A stretch of DNA of 64,000 nt from Pseudomonas azadiae (GTDB lineage Bacteria > Pseudomonadota > Gammaproteobacteria > Pseudomonadales > Pseudomonadaceae), in the NCBI RefSeq assembly GCF_019145355.1, contig NZ_JAHSTY010000001.1:1426001-1490000 (forward strand), given 5' to 3'. Position 1 is the stretch's first letter, and each line of letters opens with the position of its first letter. Shown in pieces: positions 24,944 through 32,862 of this stretch. A model generated the notes under the pieces. That model had not been told where the DNA came from. It ran no database searches and saw nothing but the letters and a program-made list of their open reading frames with translations. The position numbers and the translations under genes were made by a program.

Positions 24944-26144
24944 CCCCACGCTACGCGTTCATACGCCTCAAGGGGACAGTGGCAGCGTCTTGGTCGGTGC
25001 TGAAGACTATCTGTTCCGGTATAGCGATAACGCAAAGGCCGACAGCGCAATTAGCCTGTCGATGCCCGTCCGCGCGGAAGAATACCGGCGCAGGGACCTG
25101 CATCCCATCTTTCAGATGAATTTGCCGGAAGGCTACGTGCTGGAGCAACTGCGCAATCGCCTCGCCAAAACGGTCAAGGTCGACCCGATGTTGCTGCTGG
25201 CACTCTCGGGAAGCAGCGCGCCAATCGGTCGAGTTTTCGTGTCTTCGCAACAAGTGAACGAGCTGATCCACCGCAACAGCCCTCACACGACCGGGGAAAA
25301 CCTCGACGAAATTCTTGCCTGGGACGGCGCGGAAGATCTGTTCGTCGAACTGGTGGATCGCTACATCCTGCGAGCGGGTATTTCCGGGGTGCAACCCAAA
25401 GTGCTGGTGCCGGAAAAACCACAAACACCCGAACAGAAATTCACCTCGAAAACCGACGACCTGATTATCAAAAGCGGGCGCGATGAGTTTCCAGGGTTGG
25501 CCATCAATGAATACCTGTGCATGTCCATTGCCCGGGATGCGGGCCTGCCCGTACCACCGTTTTATCTTTCACAGAACCATAAGCTGTTCATCATGCGGCG
25601 TTTTGATCGGGACGAACACCTCAACCCACTGGGCTTCGAAGACATGACCACGCTGATGGGCCTGTCCACCGAGCAAAAATACACCAAGAGTTACGCCGCC
25701 ATGGCCAAGGCCGTACGCTTGTTCTGCGCCCCGGCACACCAGCGCAGTTCGCTGGATCAATTGTTCGATAGCGTAGCGCTGAGTTGCATCGTGGGTAATG
25801 GCGACGCGCATCTGAAAAACTACGGCGTGCTCTACAGTGATCCGCTGAAATCGGATACCCGGTTGGCGCCCGCCTACGACATCGTGAACACCACCGCTTA
25901 CATCCCCGAGGACTCACTGGCATTGGACCTGAGCGGAAACAAGTCGTTATTCGCCTCGCGCCTGGGCATCCTTGAATTTGCCAGGACCTGCGAAGTCGAA
26001 CAGCCTGAAACACGTATCCAGGCACTGCTGCAAACCCTCGAAGAGGTACTCAAGCGCGAAGACGATTATTGCCGGTTGGCGCCTGAGGTGGCGAACGCCA
26101 TACGTCAGTCCGCCCAGGGTTATCAAACTAGCTTCGGGGGCTGA
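24936..26144 (+). CDS. hipA: HipA-like serine/threonine kinase toxin
   Basis: The 402-residue HipA-family kinase contains the N-terminal Couple-hipA region, 'FQMNLPEGYVLEQLRNRLAK', the Gly/Ser loop GISGVQPKVL (place of the autophosphorylated Ser), an ATP-binding region 'LIIKSGRDEFPGLAINEYLCMSIARDAGL', the catalytic loop 'VGNGDAHLKNYGVLY' and the metal-binding 'APAYDIVNT'. All key kinase residues are present, so it should be active. Known HipA kinases phosphorylate GltX or other tRNA synthetases, causing dormancy. It overlaps hipB by 8 bp. Confidence 0.88.
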   Translation: MNSPTLRVHTPQGDSGSVLVGAEDYLFRYSDNAKADSAISLSMPVRAEEYRRRDLHPIFQMNLPEGYVLEQLRNRLAKTVKVDPMLLLALSGSSAPIGRVFVSSQQVNELIHRNSPHTTGENLDEILAWDGAEDLFVELVDRYILRAGISGVQPKVLVPEKPQTPEQKFTSKTDDLIIKSGRDEFPGLAINEYLCMSIARDAGLPVPPFYLSQNHKLFIMRRFDRDEHLNPLGFEDMTTLMGLSTEQKYTKSYAAMAKAVRLFCAPAHQRSSLDQLFDSVALSCIVGNGDAHLKNYGVLYSDPLKSDTRLAPAYDIVNTTAYIPEDSLALDLSGNKSLFASRLGILEFARTCEVEQPETRIQALLQTLEEVLKREDDYCRLAPEVANAIRQSAQGYQTSFGG

Positions 26145-26165
26145 ATCGCCCCCTGTTCCCGGCAT

Positions 26166-26648
26166 TTAGGCTCTTTGCCCAACCGGCACCCAGATCTCCA
26201 CCGTCCCCGTGCCCTTGCGCCCATCGAAATCCGCGCTGTAGCGCTCGAAATCCGCGCCCATCACCTTGTAGCCCGAATGCGGCAACCACTCGAACATGAT
26301 GCGTTCGTACGTCTGCGCAAGCTGCTGCACCGGCCCGTAATGGGGGAACACGGCGTAGTTGAGCGGCGGAATTTCGATAGACTCGAAGTTGCTTGGCACG
26401 TCGCCCCTGGTGGGTACCTCTACCCCGGCGATGTAGTCGAATTCGCCCTGCCTGGGGTTATGGCAAACGCCATACGTCACACCGCCAACGCGCTTCTTGA
26501 TGTCCTTGATGCACGTGTCGAACAACTCCCACAGTTTAGGGATATCGCCCACGGTAGCCTTTGAATAACGCCCCTGTACGCCGGCGATCACCATGGCCTT
26601 GCCGGCTTCCATGCGTGGCTCCAGCGCTTGTTTTGTCTGCTGATCCAT
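26166..26648 (-). CDS. GyrI-like / AraC-type effector-binding domain protein
   Basis: The 160-residue protein belongs to the GyrI-like small-molecule-binding fold ('[27 protein letters not shown]…[20 protein letters not shown]…[31 protein letters not shown]…[10 protein letters not shown]'). The conserved Glu-rich pocket of this fold ('[10 protein letters not shown]') is visible. Stand-alone members bind or hydrolyse hydrophobic compounds. There is no DNA-binding domain. AAGGAG 9 nt upstream supports ATG 26648. It is convergent with hipA. Confidence 0.83.
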   Translation of the reverse strand: MDQQTKQALEPRMEAGKAMVIAGVQGRYSKATVGDIPKLWELFDTCIKDIKKRVGGVTYGVCHNPRQGEFDYIAGVEVPTRGDVPSNFESIEIPPLNYAVFPHYGPVQQLAQTYERIMFEWLPHSGYKVMGADFERYSADFDGRKGTGTVEIWVPVGQRA

Positions 26649-26843
26649 ACGAACAGTCTCCTTCTTATGAGGGAACAAACCCGCATCGAGTATAGGGGCA
26701 TATCCGCACTGCACTCCATGCAGAAAATTTTCCTACGCATCTGGACAACTGGCCATCATCGACCGTATTGTCTGCCGCGCAGGCCACCGCAGTGGCCGAC
26801 GTCGCTCGGACGGTTCCGGGCGCTTACGTACTTCGAGGCAACA

Positions 26844-28055
26844 ATGGCCGAACAAGGTTCGCCGCGCCGCTTTGCGCGCATCGATCGACTCCCCCCTTAC
26901 GTGTTCAATATTACTGCCGAGCTGAAGATGGCTGCGCGTCGGCGCGGCGAAGACATTATCGACTTGAGCATGGGCAACCCTGACGGCCCCACGCCACCGC
27001 ACATCGTGGAAAAGCTCGTACAAGTCGCCCAGCGTGAGGACACCCACGGCTATTCCACCTCCAAAGGCATTCCGCGGCTGCGCCGGGCGATTTCGCGCTG
27101 GTACAAAGACCGCTACGAAGTGGATATCGACCCGGAAACCGAGGCCATCGTGACCATCGGTTCCAAGGAAGGCCTGGCGCACTTGATGCTGGCCACCCTG
27201 GATCAGGGCGACACCGTGCTGGTGCCCAACCCGAGCTACCCGATTCATATCTACGGTGCGGTGATTGCCGGCGCCCAGGTGCGTTCGGTGCCGCTGGTGC
27301 CGGGCGTGGATTTCTTCGCCGAACTGGAACGCGCGATTCGCGGCTCCATCCCCAAGCCGAAGATGATGATCCTCGGTTTCCCGTCCAACCCCACTGCGCA
27401 GTGCGTGGAACTGGATTTCTTCGAACGCGTGATCGCGCTGGCCAAGCAATACGATGTGCTGGTGATCCACGACCTGGCCTACGCGGACATCGTCTACGAC
27501 GGCTGGAAAGCCCCGTCCATCATGCAAGTGCCGGGCGCCAAGGACATCGCGGTGGAGTTTTTCACCCTGTCCAAGAGCTACAACATGGCCGGTTGGCGCA
27601 TCGGTTTCATGGTGGGCAACCCGGAACTGGTCAACGCCCTGGCACGCATCAAGAGCTACCACGACTACGGCACCTTCACCCCGTTGCAGGTGGCGGCGAT
27701 TGCCGCGCTCGAAGGCGACCAGCAGTGTGTGAAAGACATTGCCGAGCAATACCGCCAGCGCCGTAATGTGCTGGTCAAGGGTCTGCATGAGCTGGGCTGG
27801 ATGGTCGAGAATCCGAAGGCGTCGATGTACGTCTGGGCGAAAATCCCCGAGCAGTACGCCGCCATGGGCTCGCTGGAATTCGCCAAGAAACTGCTGCTGG
27901 AAGCCAAGGTGTGTGTGTCGCCGGGGATCGGCTTTGGGGAGTATGGCGATGACCATGTGCGCTTTGCGCTGATCGAAAACCAGGACCGGATTCGCCAGGC
28001 GGTGCGCGGGATTCGCGGGATGTTCAGGGCGGATGGGTTGGTTACTAAAGCCTGA
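26844..28055 (+). CDS. alaC: Alanine transaminase, class I aminotransferase
   Basis: The 403-residue PLP enzyme has '[19 protein letters not shown]', '[21 protein letters not shown]', '[19 protein letters not shown]', '[17 protein letters not shown]' and the Schiff-base lysine in '[19 protein letters not shown]'. This is the AlaC/YfdZ subgroup, making alanine from pyruvate and glutamate. ATG 26844 has GAGG just upstream; a longer in-frame extension to 26628 overlaps the GyrI-like promoter region and is not conserved-looking. It is convergent with gntP, with a REPIN between. Confidence 0.9.
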   Translation: MAEQGSPRRFARIDRLPPYVFNITAELKMAARRRGEDIIDLSMGNPDGPTPPHIVEKLVQVAQREDTHGYSTSKGIPRLRRAISRWYKDRYEVDIDPETEAIVTIGSKEGLAHLMLATLDQGDTVLVPNPSYPIHIYGAVIAGAQVRSVPLVPGVDFFAELERAIRGSIPKPKMMILGFPSNPTAQCVELDFFERVIALAKQYDVLVIHDLAYADIVYDGWKAPSIMQVPGAKDIAVEFFTLSKSYNMAGWRIGFMVGNPELVNALARIKSYHDYGTFTPLQVAAIAALEGDQQCVKDIAEQYRQRRNVLVKGLHELGWMVENPKASMYVWAKIPEQYAAMGSLEFAKKLLLEAKVCVSPGIGFGEYGDDHVRFALIENQDRIRQAVRGIRGMFRADGLVTKA

Positions 28056-28084
28056 TCCTATCCACCTGCAGAAACCCAATCAAT

Positions 28085-28169
28085 GTGGGAGCTGGCTTGC
28101 CTGCGATGCAAACACCTCGGTATGTCAGTTAGACCGAGGTGATGCTATCGCAGGCAAGCCAGCTCCCAC
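28085..28169. repeat. REPIN (first type)
   Basis: The standard arms flank a centre with the inner repeat ACACCTCGGT … ACCGAGGTGA. It is placed between the convergent alaC and gntP genes. Confidence 0.95.
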
Positions 28170-28209
28170 ATTTGGATTGGGTTTTCACCCAAGGTTCATG
28201 GTGTGTCTG

Positions 28210-29562
28210 TTAAACCACCAGCGACAGCAACATGATGAAGATCAGCGCCACGATCGACAGAATCGTCTCCATCGCCGTCCACGTCTTGAACGTCTCGGCC
28301 ACGGTCATGTTGAAGTACTGCTTCACCAGCCAGAACCCGGCATCGTTGACGTGGGACAAAATCAACGAACCCGCCCCCGTCGCCAGCACCAGCAATTCAC
28401 GGTTGACCCCAGGAATCATGCCCACCACCGGCACGACGATGCCTGCGCCGGTGATGGTTGCCACGGTGGCCGAACCGGTTGCAATGCGAATCACCGCCGC
28501 CACCAGCCACGCCAGCAGGATCGGATCGATCTGCGCGTTCACCGCCATATGACCGATCACGTCGCCCACGCCGCTGGTCACCAGCATCTGCTTGAAGCCA
28601 CCACCGGCACCGATGATCAAGATGATCGCCGCGGTCGGCGCCAGGCTGGCGTCGAGCAGCTTCAGGATCTGTTTGGAGTGGATACCCTGGCGATGGCCAA
28701 AGGTGTACAGCGACAGCAGCAACGCCAGCAGCAAGGCGCTGATCGGGTGACCGATCATGTCCATCCAGTTGCGCACCACGTGGCCTTCGGCAAACGCGAT
28801 GTCGGCGAAGGTCTTGAGCAGCATCAGGAACACCGGCAGCAGCACGGTGACGAGGGTGATGCCAAAGCTTGGCAGCGACTTGTTATCAGTCTCGCGGGCC
28901 AGTTGGTCGACCAGTTCCTGGGATGGGTTGCCCGGGATGTACTTGGCAATGAAGGTACCGAAGATCGGACCGGCAATGATGGCGGTCGGCAGGGCGACGA
29001 TCAGGCCGTACAGGATGGTCTTGCCGATGTCCGCGCCAAACACGCCGATGGCCAGCAGCGGGCCCGGGTGCGGCGGCACCAGGCCGTGCACCGCCGAGAG
29101 GCCGGCCAGCAACGGGATGCCGATCTTGATCAGCGACACGCCGGTGCGGCGCGCGACGATGAATACCAGCGGGATCAGCAGCACGAAGCCGATTTCGAAG
29201 AACAGCGGAATGCCCACCAGGAAGGCGGCGAACATCATCGCCCACTGGACTTTTTCCTTGCCGAAGGCGCGGATCAGGGTCTGGGCAATCTGATCGGCGC
29301 CGCCGGATTCGGCCATCATCTTGCCGAGCATGGTGCCCAGCGCGAGGATGATGCCGACAAAGCCGAGCACCCCGCCGAAGCCGTCCTGGAACGCCTTAAT
29401 GATTTTTTCCACGGGCATGCCCGAAGTCAGGCCGAGGAAACCGGCCGCAATGATCAATGCAATGAACGGGTGCACCTTGAACTTGGTGATCAGAACGATC
29501 AGCCCAATGATGGTAACCACTGCATCTAGCAGCAGGTAGGACTCGTGGGACATGCCAAACAT
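28210..29562 (-). CDS. gntP: Gluconate:H+ symporter, GntP family
   Basis: The 450-residue inner-membrane permease has about 12–14 helices. Family stretches include 'GFGGVLGFVGIILALGTMLGKMMAESGGADQIAQTLI', 'VHGLVPPHPGPLLAIGVFGADIGKT' and, near the C-terminus, 'RIATGSATVATITGAGIV…SHVNDAGFWLVKQYF'. It imports gluconate for GntK. It lies downstream of gntK on the same strand with an 82-bp gap that contains a GntR-type palindrome and a CA-rich leader, so it also has its own regulated promoter. Confidence 0.93.
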   Translation of the reverse strand: MFGMSHESYLLLDAVVTIIGLIVLITKFKVHPFIALIIAAGFLGLTSGMPVEKIIKAFQDGFGGVLGFVGIILALGTMLGKMMAESGGADQIAQTLIRAFGKEKVQWAMMFAAFLVGIPLFFEIGFVLLIPLVFIVARRTGVSLIKIGIPLLAGLSAVHGLVPPHPGPLLAIGVFGADIGKTILYGLIVALPTAIIAGPIFGTFIAKYIPGNPSQELVDQLARETDNKSLPSFGITLVTVLLPVFLMLLKTFADIAFAEGHVVRNWMDMIGHPISALLLALLLSLYTFGHRQGIHSKQILKLLDASLAPTAAIILIIGAGGGFKQMLVTSGVGDVIGHMAVNAQIDPILLAWLVAAVIRIATGSATVATITGAGIVVPVVGMIPGVNRELLVLATGAGSLILSHVNDAGFWLVKQYFNMTVAETFKTWTAMETILSIVALIFIMLLSLVV

Positions 29563-29574
29563 GGGGGTCTCTCC

Positions 29575-29590
29575 TGTTTGTTGTTGTTAT
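29575..29590 (-). promoter_or_regulatory. Hfq/Crc (AAnAAnAA) motif in the gntP leader
   Basis: On the mRNA strand it reads ATAACAACAACAAACA, directly before the GGAGAG ribosome site of gntP. This matches the A-rich catabolite-activity motif bound by Hfq with Crc in pseudomonads. Confidence 0.6.
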
Positions 29591-29618
29591 TAAAGCGGGT
29601 GTTGAATTTCCTGCCGGG

Positions 29619-29630
29619 GACAGCGCTATC
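29619..29630. promoter_or_regulatory. GntR operator 1 (upstream of gntP)
   Basis: GACAGCGCTATC is a near-perfect palindrome around GCGC, 57 bp before the gntP start. It matches two more copies in the gntK–gntR gap. Confidence 0.65.
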
Positions 29631-29644
29631 TTTCCGGCAAAAAA

Positions 29645-30178
29645 TTATCGGGTTGGTTCAAAACCGTGCTGCAGCCACCAGGCGTTGGTTTGCTCGGCCA
29701 ACTCATCGACGCTGTCTTCGCTGGCGTTGAGGGCCAGGGTCAGCGGTTCGCCTTTGGGCGATTCGAGGGTGGCGAACTGGCTGTCGATCAGGCTGGCCGG
29801 CATGAAATGACCGGGGCGATGGGACACGCGGTCGGCGGCGACTTCGCGGGTCAGCTCCAGAAAGACAAAGCCCAGGCCTGGCGCGGCTTCGCGCAGGTGG
29901 TCGCGGTATTTCTTCTTGAGGGCTGAGCAGGTCAGCACAGGGTGCTCGCCCGCCTTGAGCGAACGGCGCAGTTCATCGCAGAGGATGTCGAGCCAGCCGG
30001 CGCGGTCGTCGTCGTTGAGGGGGTGGCCGGCGCTCATCTTTTCGATGTTCGCGGCGGGGTGAAAGCTGTCGCCTTCGATGGCGGTGGCGCCGTTCAGACG
30101 GCACAAGGCCTCGCTGACGCTGGTTTTGCCACAGCCGGCAACACCCATGATGACCAGGGCAGTAACAGGTTGACTCAT
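29645..30178 (-). CDS. gntK: Gluconokinase
   Basis: The 177-residue kinase has the P-loop 'VIMGVAGCGKTSVSEAL' and the GntK motifs 'EGDSFHPAANIEKMSAGHPLNDDDRAGWL', 'CSALKKKYRDHLRE' and 'HFMPASLIDSQFATLE'. It phosphorylates gluconate to 6-phosphogluconate, the entry to the Entner-Doudoroff route whose last enzyme, Eda, lies 18 kb away in this window. ATG 30178 has GAGG 5 nt upstream; a GTG at 30184 is less likely. It is divergent from gntR and upstream of gntP. Confidence 0.93.
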   Translation of the reverse strand: MSQPVTALVIMGVAGCGKTSVSEALCRLNGATAIEGDSFHPAANIEKMSAGHPLNDDDRAGWLDILCDELRRSLKAGEHPVLTCSALKKKYRDHLREAAPGLGFVFLELTREVAADRVSHRPGHFMPASLIDSQFATLESPKGEPLTLALNASEDSVDELAEQTNAWWLQHGFEPTR

Positions 30179-30195
30179 AAACACCTCAGGACGCA

Positions 30196-30207
30196 GATAG
30201 CGCTACC
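30196..30207. promoter_or_regulatory. GntR operator 2 (at the gntK promoter)
   Basis: GATAGCGCTACC is the same palindrome core (AGCGCT) as operators 1 and 3, 18 bp before the gntK ATG, so it overlaps the transcription start or leader. Confidence 0.65.
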
Positions 30208-30347
30208 TTTGCACACTGTAAGGCTAGTGCAAAAACAGGCTTTTCCCGCGCCGTCTTGTCTTTTTTTATGGAGTGACGCGTGCATCCGCTCCAATCATTT
30301 GAACGGGATCAGGCAACCCGACGTTCAAGCATTTGCAGCCGTTTGGA

Positions 30348-30359
30348 GACAGCGCTACC
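30348..30359. promoter_or_regulatory. GntR operator 3 (at the gntR promoter)
   Basis: GACAGCGCTACC lies 35 bp before the gntR ATG and gives autoregulation. Its distance to operator 2 is about 152 bp, which also permits looping by a LacI-type tetramer. Confidence 0.65.
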
Positions 30360-30393
30360 TTAGTGCCTCGATTTTTGTTTGGCAAGCCGCCTG

Positions 30394-31422
30394 ATGACCT
30401 CCAAGAACGATAAAAATACTCGCACCACCGGTCGCCCCACCCTCAATGAAGTCGCACGCCTGGCCGGCGTCAGTCCCATCACTGCCTCCCGCGCCTTGCG
30501 CGGCATCAGCACCGTGGCCACCGAGCTTGTGGAAAAAGTGCAGCTCGCCGCCGCCGAACTCAACTACGTGGTCAACCCCGCCGCCCGCGCGCTGGCCTCG
30601 GCCCAGAGCCATTCGGTGGTGGTGTTGGTGCCGTCGTTGTCCAACCTGCTGTTTATCGAAACCCTCGAAGCGATCCACCAAGTGCTGCGGCCCAAGGGCT
30701 TTGAAGTACTGATCGGCAACTTTCACTATTCGCGCGATGAAGAAGAAAACCTGCTGCGCAATTACATGGCCTACCAGCCACGCGGGTTGCTGCTGACCGG
30801 GTTTGACCGCACCGAAAGCGCCCGACGGATGGTCGAGGCGAGCAATGTGCCGTGCGTCTACATGATGGACCTGGACCCCAATGCCGGGGTGAACTGCGTG
30901 GGTTTCTCGCAACTGAGCGCGGGCGAAACGGCGGCGGCGCATCTGTTGTCCCGTGGGTACAAACGCCTGGCGTATATCGGCGCGCAACTGGACCAACGCA
31001 CGTTGCTGCGCGGCGAAGGTTTCCGTCGAGCGCTGCAACACGCCGGCTTGTACGACCCGGCGCTGGAACTGCTGACACCCCGCCCTTCCTCAGTCGGCCT
31101 GGGCGGTGAACTCTTCCTGCAACTGCTGGCAGCCCATCCCGACGTGGATGCAATCTTCTTCGGCAACGACGACCTGGCCCAGGGCGCCTTGCTCGAAGCC
31201 CTGCGCCATGGCATCAAAGTGCCGGAGCGCGTCGCGGTGCTCGGTTTCAACGACCTGCCAGCCTCGTCCTTCATGGTGCCGCGCCTGAGCAGCATCAGCA
31301 CCCCGCGTGAGGCGATTGGACGGTGTGCGGCGGAGCACTTGTTGATGATCATGGCAGGCAACAAGATCGCCAAGCCGGTGGTGGACATGGGGTTTGAGTT
31401 GCAGGTGCGGGAGAGCACGTAG
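30394..31422 (+). CDS. gntR: LacI-family repressor of the gluconate genes
   Basis: The 342-residue repressor has a LacI HTH at about residues 12–60 ('RPTLNEVARLAGVSPITASRALRGISTVATELVEKVQLAAAELNYVVNPAARALA', including the hinge helix). A periplasmic-binding-protein-like effector domain follows ('VVVLVPSLSNLLFIETLEAI…DAIFFGNDDLAQGALLEAL…AVLGFNDLPASSFMVPRLSSI'). The GntR role is inferred from its divergence from gntK and from three shared palindromes. ATG 30394 follows GCAAGCC; an earlier in-frame TTG-type start at 30379 would add five residues. Confidence 0.9.
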   Translation: MTSKNDKNTRTTGRPTLNEVARLAGVSPITASRALRGISTVATELVEKVQLAAAELNYVVNPAARALASAQSHSVVVLVPSLSNLLFIETLEAIHQVLRPKGFEVLIGNFHYSRDEEENLLRNYMAYQPRGLLLTGFDRTESARRMVEASNVPCVYMMDLDPNAGVNCVGFSQLSAGETAAAHLLSRGYKRLAYIGAQLDQRTLLRGEGFRRALQHAGLYDPALELLTPRPSSVGLGGELFLQLLAAHPDVDAIFFGNDDLAQGALLEALRHGIKVPERVAVLGFNDLPASSFMVPRLSSISTPREAIGRCAAEHLLMIMAGNKIAKPVVDMGFELQVREST

Positions 31423-31436
31423 GAAGCCTGTAGGAA

Positions 31437-31703
31437 GCGGCTGACATTGCGGTAAGCGCCTTGCCCGGTTGCCTACGCTTACGTCAGAATCCGCCGGCTT
31501 GTGCACCTGGGGGTGGGTCTCTAAGGTTGGCCGGTCGCTGAATTTCTCGGTGATCGGGTTTAGTAGCCCGGCTTCCCACACAAGATGCATGAGCCTATCG
31601 ATGCTTGATGGTGGCTGTGCGCAGGGCGCCTTCGGGTGCGCCGGGTTTGTGTGGGATACCGGTCTACTAACCTGCGTACAGCTGCCACCCTCGTTTAGTA
31701 GCG
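31437..31703 (+). ncRNA. Highly structured non-coding element upstream of a DUF3077-like gene
   Basis: Three helices can be drawn. (i) A 5' hairpin: CTGAC…GTAAGCG (31441–31458) pairs with CGCTTACGTCAG (31476–31487). (ii) Helix A: 31559–31583 pairs with 31646–31670, 22 of 25 positions. (iii) Helix B: GGTGGCTGTGCGCAGG (31610–31625) pairs with CCTGCGTACAGCTGCCACC (31671–31689), with one 3-nt bulge. A small GGCGCC/GGTGCGCC hairpin sits inside. A and B interleave (A-B-A'-B'), so they form either a pseudoknot or two exclusive states. GTTTAGTAGC recurs at 31693, just before the next gene. Whether this acts as RNA or as a DNA palindrome is not known. Confidence 0.5.
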
Positions 31704-31736
31704 ATGAGGTATCAGCCCAAATCAGGTACTTCAATA

Positions 31737-31967
31737 ATGCAAAGCATCCCCACGCATACCCTCTTCACTGTCATCCCCGGCTCCTCTACCGAAACCCTGC
31801 TGATCAACAGCTACGAAACCGTCTGCTCCGTCAGTACTTTGTTGCTCGACCTGTCCGAAGACCTCACCGGCAAACACCGCGATGTGGCCTTGGCCATTCA
31901 TCAGTTGAGTGAGCTATCCATCTTGCTGGTGGGCAAAGCCATGGACCAACACACACCGCGCATTTAG
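31737..31967 (+). CDS. Small DUF3077-like Pseudomonas protein
   Basis: The 76-residue protein has the pattern 'HTLFTVIPGSSTETLLINSYETVCSVSTLLLDLSEDLTGKHRDVALAIHQLSELSILLVGKAMD'. It resembles the short helical DUF3077/DUF6124-type proteins found in many copies in Pseudomonas genomes; the function is unknown. The start is uncertain: ATG 31737 is used, but the in-frame ATG at 31704 (adding 11 residues) sits at the very end of the structured element and would place translation under its control. Confidence 0.65.
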   Translation: MQSIPTHTLFTVIPGSSTETLLINSYETVCSVSTLLLDLSEDLTGKHRDVALAIHQLSELSILLVGKAMDQHTPRI

Positions 31968-31984
31968 CGCCCGCCCCAGTAGAT

Positions 31985-32071
31985 GTGGGAGCTGGCTTGC
32001 CTGCGATGACAGCGGGACAGCCAATGATGTGTTGATTGACACACCGCCTTCGCAGGCAAGCCAGCTCCCAC
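31985..32071. repeat. REPIN (first type)
   Basis: The standard inverted arms lie between the small DUF3077-like gene and the GST gene, 18 bp after the stop. Confidence 0.95.
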
Positions 32072-32142
32072 ATTTTGACTTTGCTCGCTTAACCACCACG
32101 GCGCCTGCTAGATTGGCTGCTCTCAAATGCCAGGAAAGCACC

Positions 32143-32775
32143 ATGGGACACTCACTGAAAATCTTGGGCCGCGCCTCTTCCATCAACGTGCGCAAAGTCC
32201 TCTGGACCTGCCAGGAACTGGGCATCGACTATGTGCGCGAAGACTGGGGCATCGGCTTCAAGCCCACCCAGTCTGCCGAATTCCTCGCGCTGAACCCCAA
32301 TGCCCAGGTGCCGGTGCTGATCGACGATCATGGCGTGCTGTGGGAGTCCAATACCATCTGCCGCTACCTTGTCGGCCTCTACCAACGCCACGACTTGCTG
32401 CCCGCCGAACCCGCGCCACGCGCGCAGGTCGAGCAATGGATGGACTGGCAAGCCACCGAACTCAACCGCGCCTGGGGCGACGCCTTCCCGGCCTTGGTGC
32501 GCAACAATCCGGATGGCCTGGACACAGCGCAAATAGCCGCCGCCGTGCAGGTCTGGAACGACAAGATGGGCATTCTGGAACAGCAACTTGCGCGCACTGG
32601 CGCCTATGTGGCCGGCGATGAATTCACCCTAGCCGACATCCTGATCGGCCTCTCGGTGCACCGCTGGCAGATGACTCCCATGCAGCGCCCGTCCTACCCG
32701 GCCGTTGCGGCGTATCACCAGCGCTTGAGCCAGCACAAAGGCTTCCAGACCTTCGCCCTCGACGGTCACAACTGA
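32143..32775 (+). CDS. Glutathione S-transferase
   Basis: The 210-residue protein has an N-terminal thioredoxin-like domain (about 5–80: 'KILGRASSINVRKVLWTCQELGIDYVREDWGIGF', 'LNPNAQVPVLIDDHGVLWESNTICRYL', the last holding the E-S glutathione contact). The C-terminal helical domain follows ('AYVAGDEFTLADILIGLSVHRW', N-capping box). Ser12/Ser13 is the likely thiolate-stabilising residue, as in beta/theta-like bacterial GSTs. The substrate is unknown. A longer in-frame extension upstream translates the REPIN and is rejected. Confidence 0.9.
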   Translation: MGHSLKILGRASSINVRKVLWTCQELGIDYVREDWGIGFKPTQSAEFLALNPNAQVPVLIDDHGVLWESNTICRYLVGLYQRHDLLPAEPAPRAQVEQWMDWQATELNRAWGDAFPALVRNNPDGLDTAQIAAAVQVWNDKMGILEQQLARTGAYVAGDEFTLADILIGLSVHRWQMTPMQRPSYPAVAAYHQRLSQHKGFQTFALDGHN

Positions 32776-32862
32776 AAAGAATAGCGGCACGCGTTAAGCT
32801 GTAAGCAAATGTGTTTAGCTTGGCGCTGAACACCTGATACTTACCGCTGACAAAGGTCCACC

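Noticed and set aside
26733..28079. 448-codon open frame opposite alaC
   Set aside because: The His/Val-rich composition is a codon-mirror artefact; alaC motifs are intact on the other strand.
28033..29529. 498-codon open frame opposite gntP
   Set aside because: It is the mirror frame of a clear permease; its protein is His/Gln/Asp-rich without any fold, as is usual for antisense frames in high-GC genes.
31909..32142. 78-codon N-terminal extension of the glutathione S-transferase
   Set aside because: It translates REPIN sequence; the family N-terminus starts at ATG 32143.
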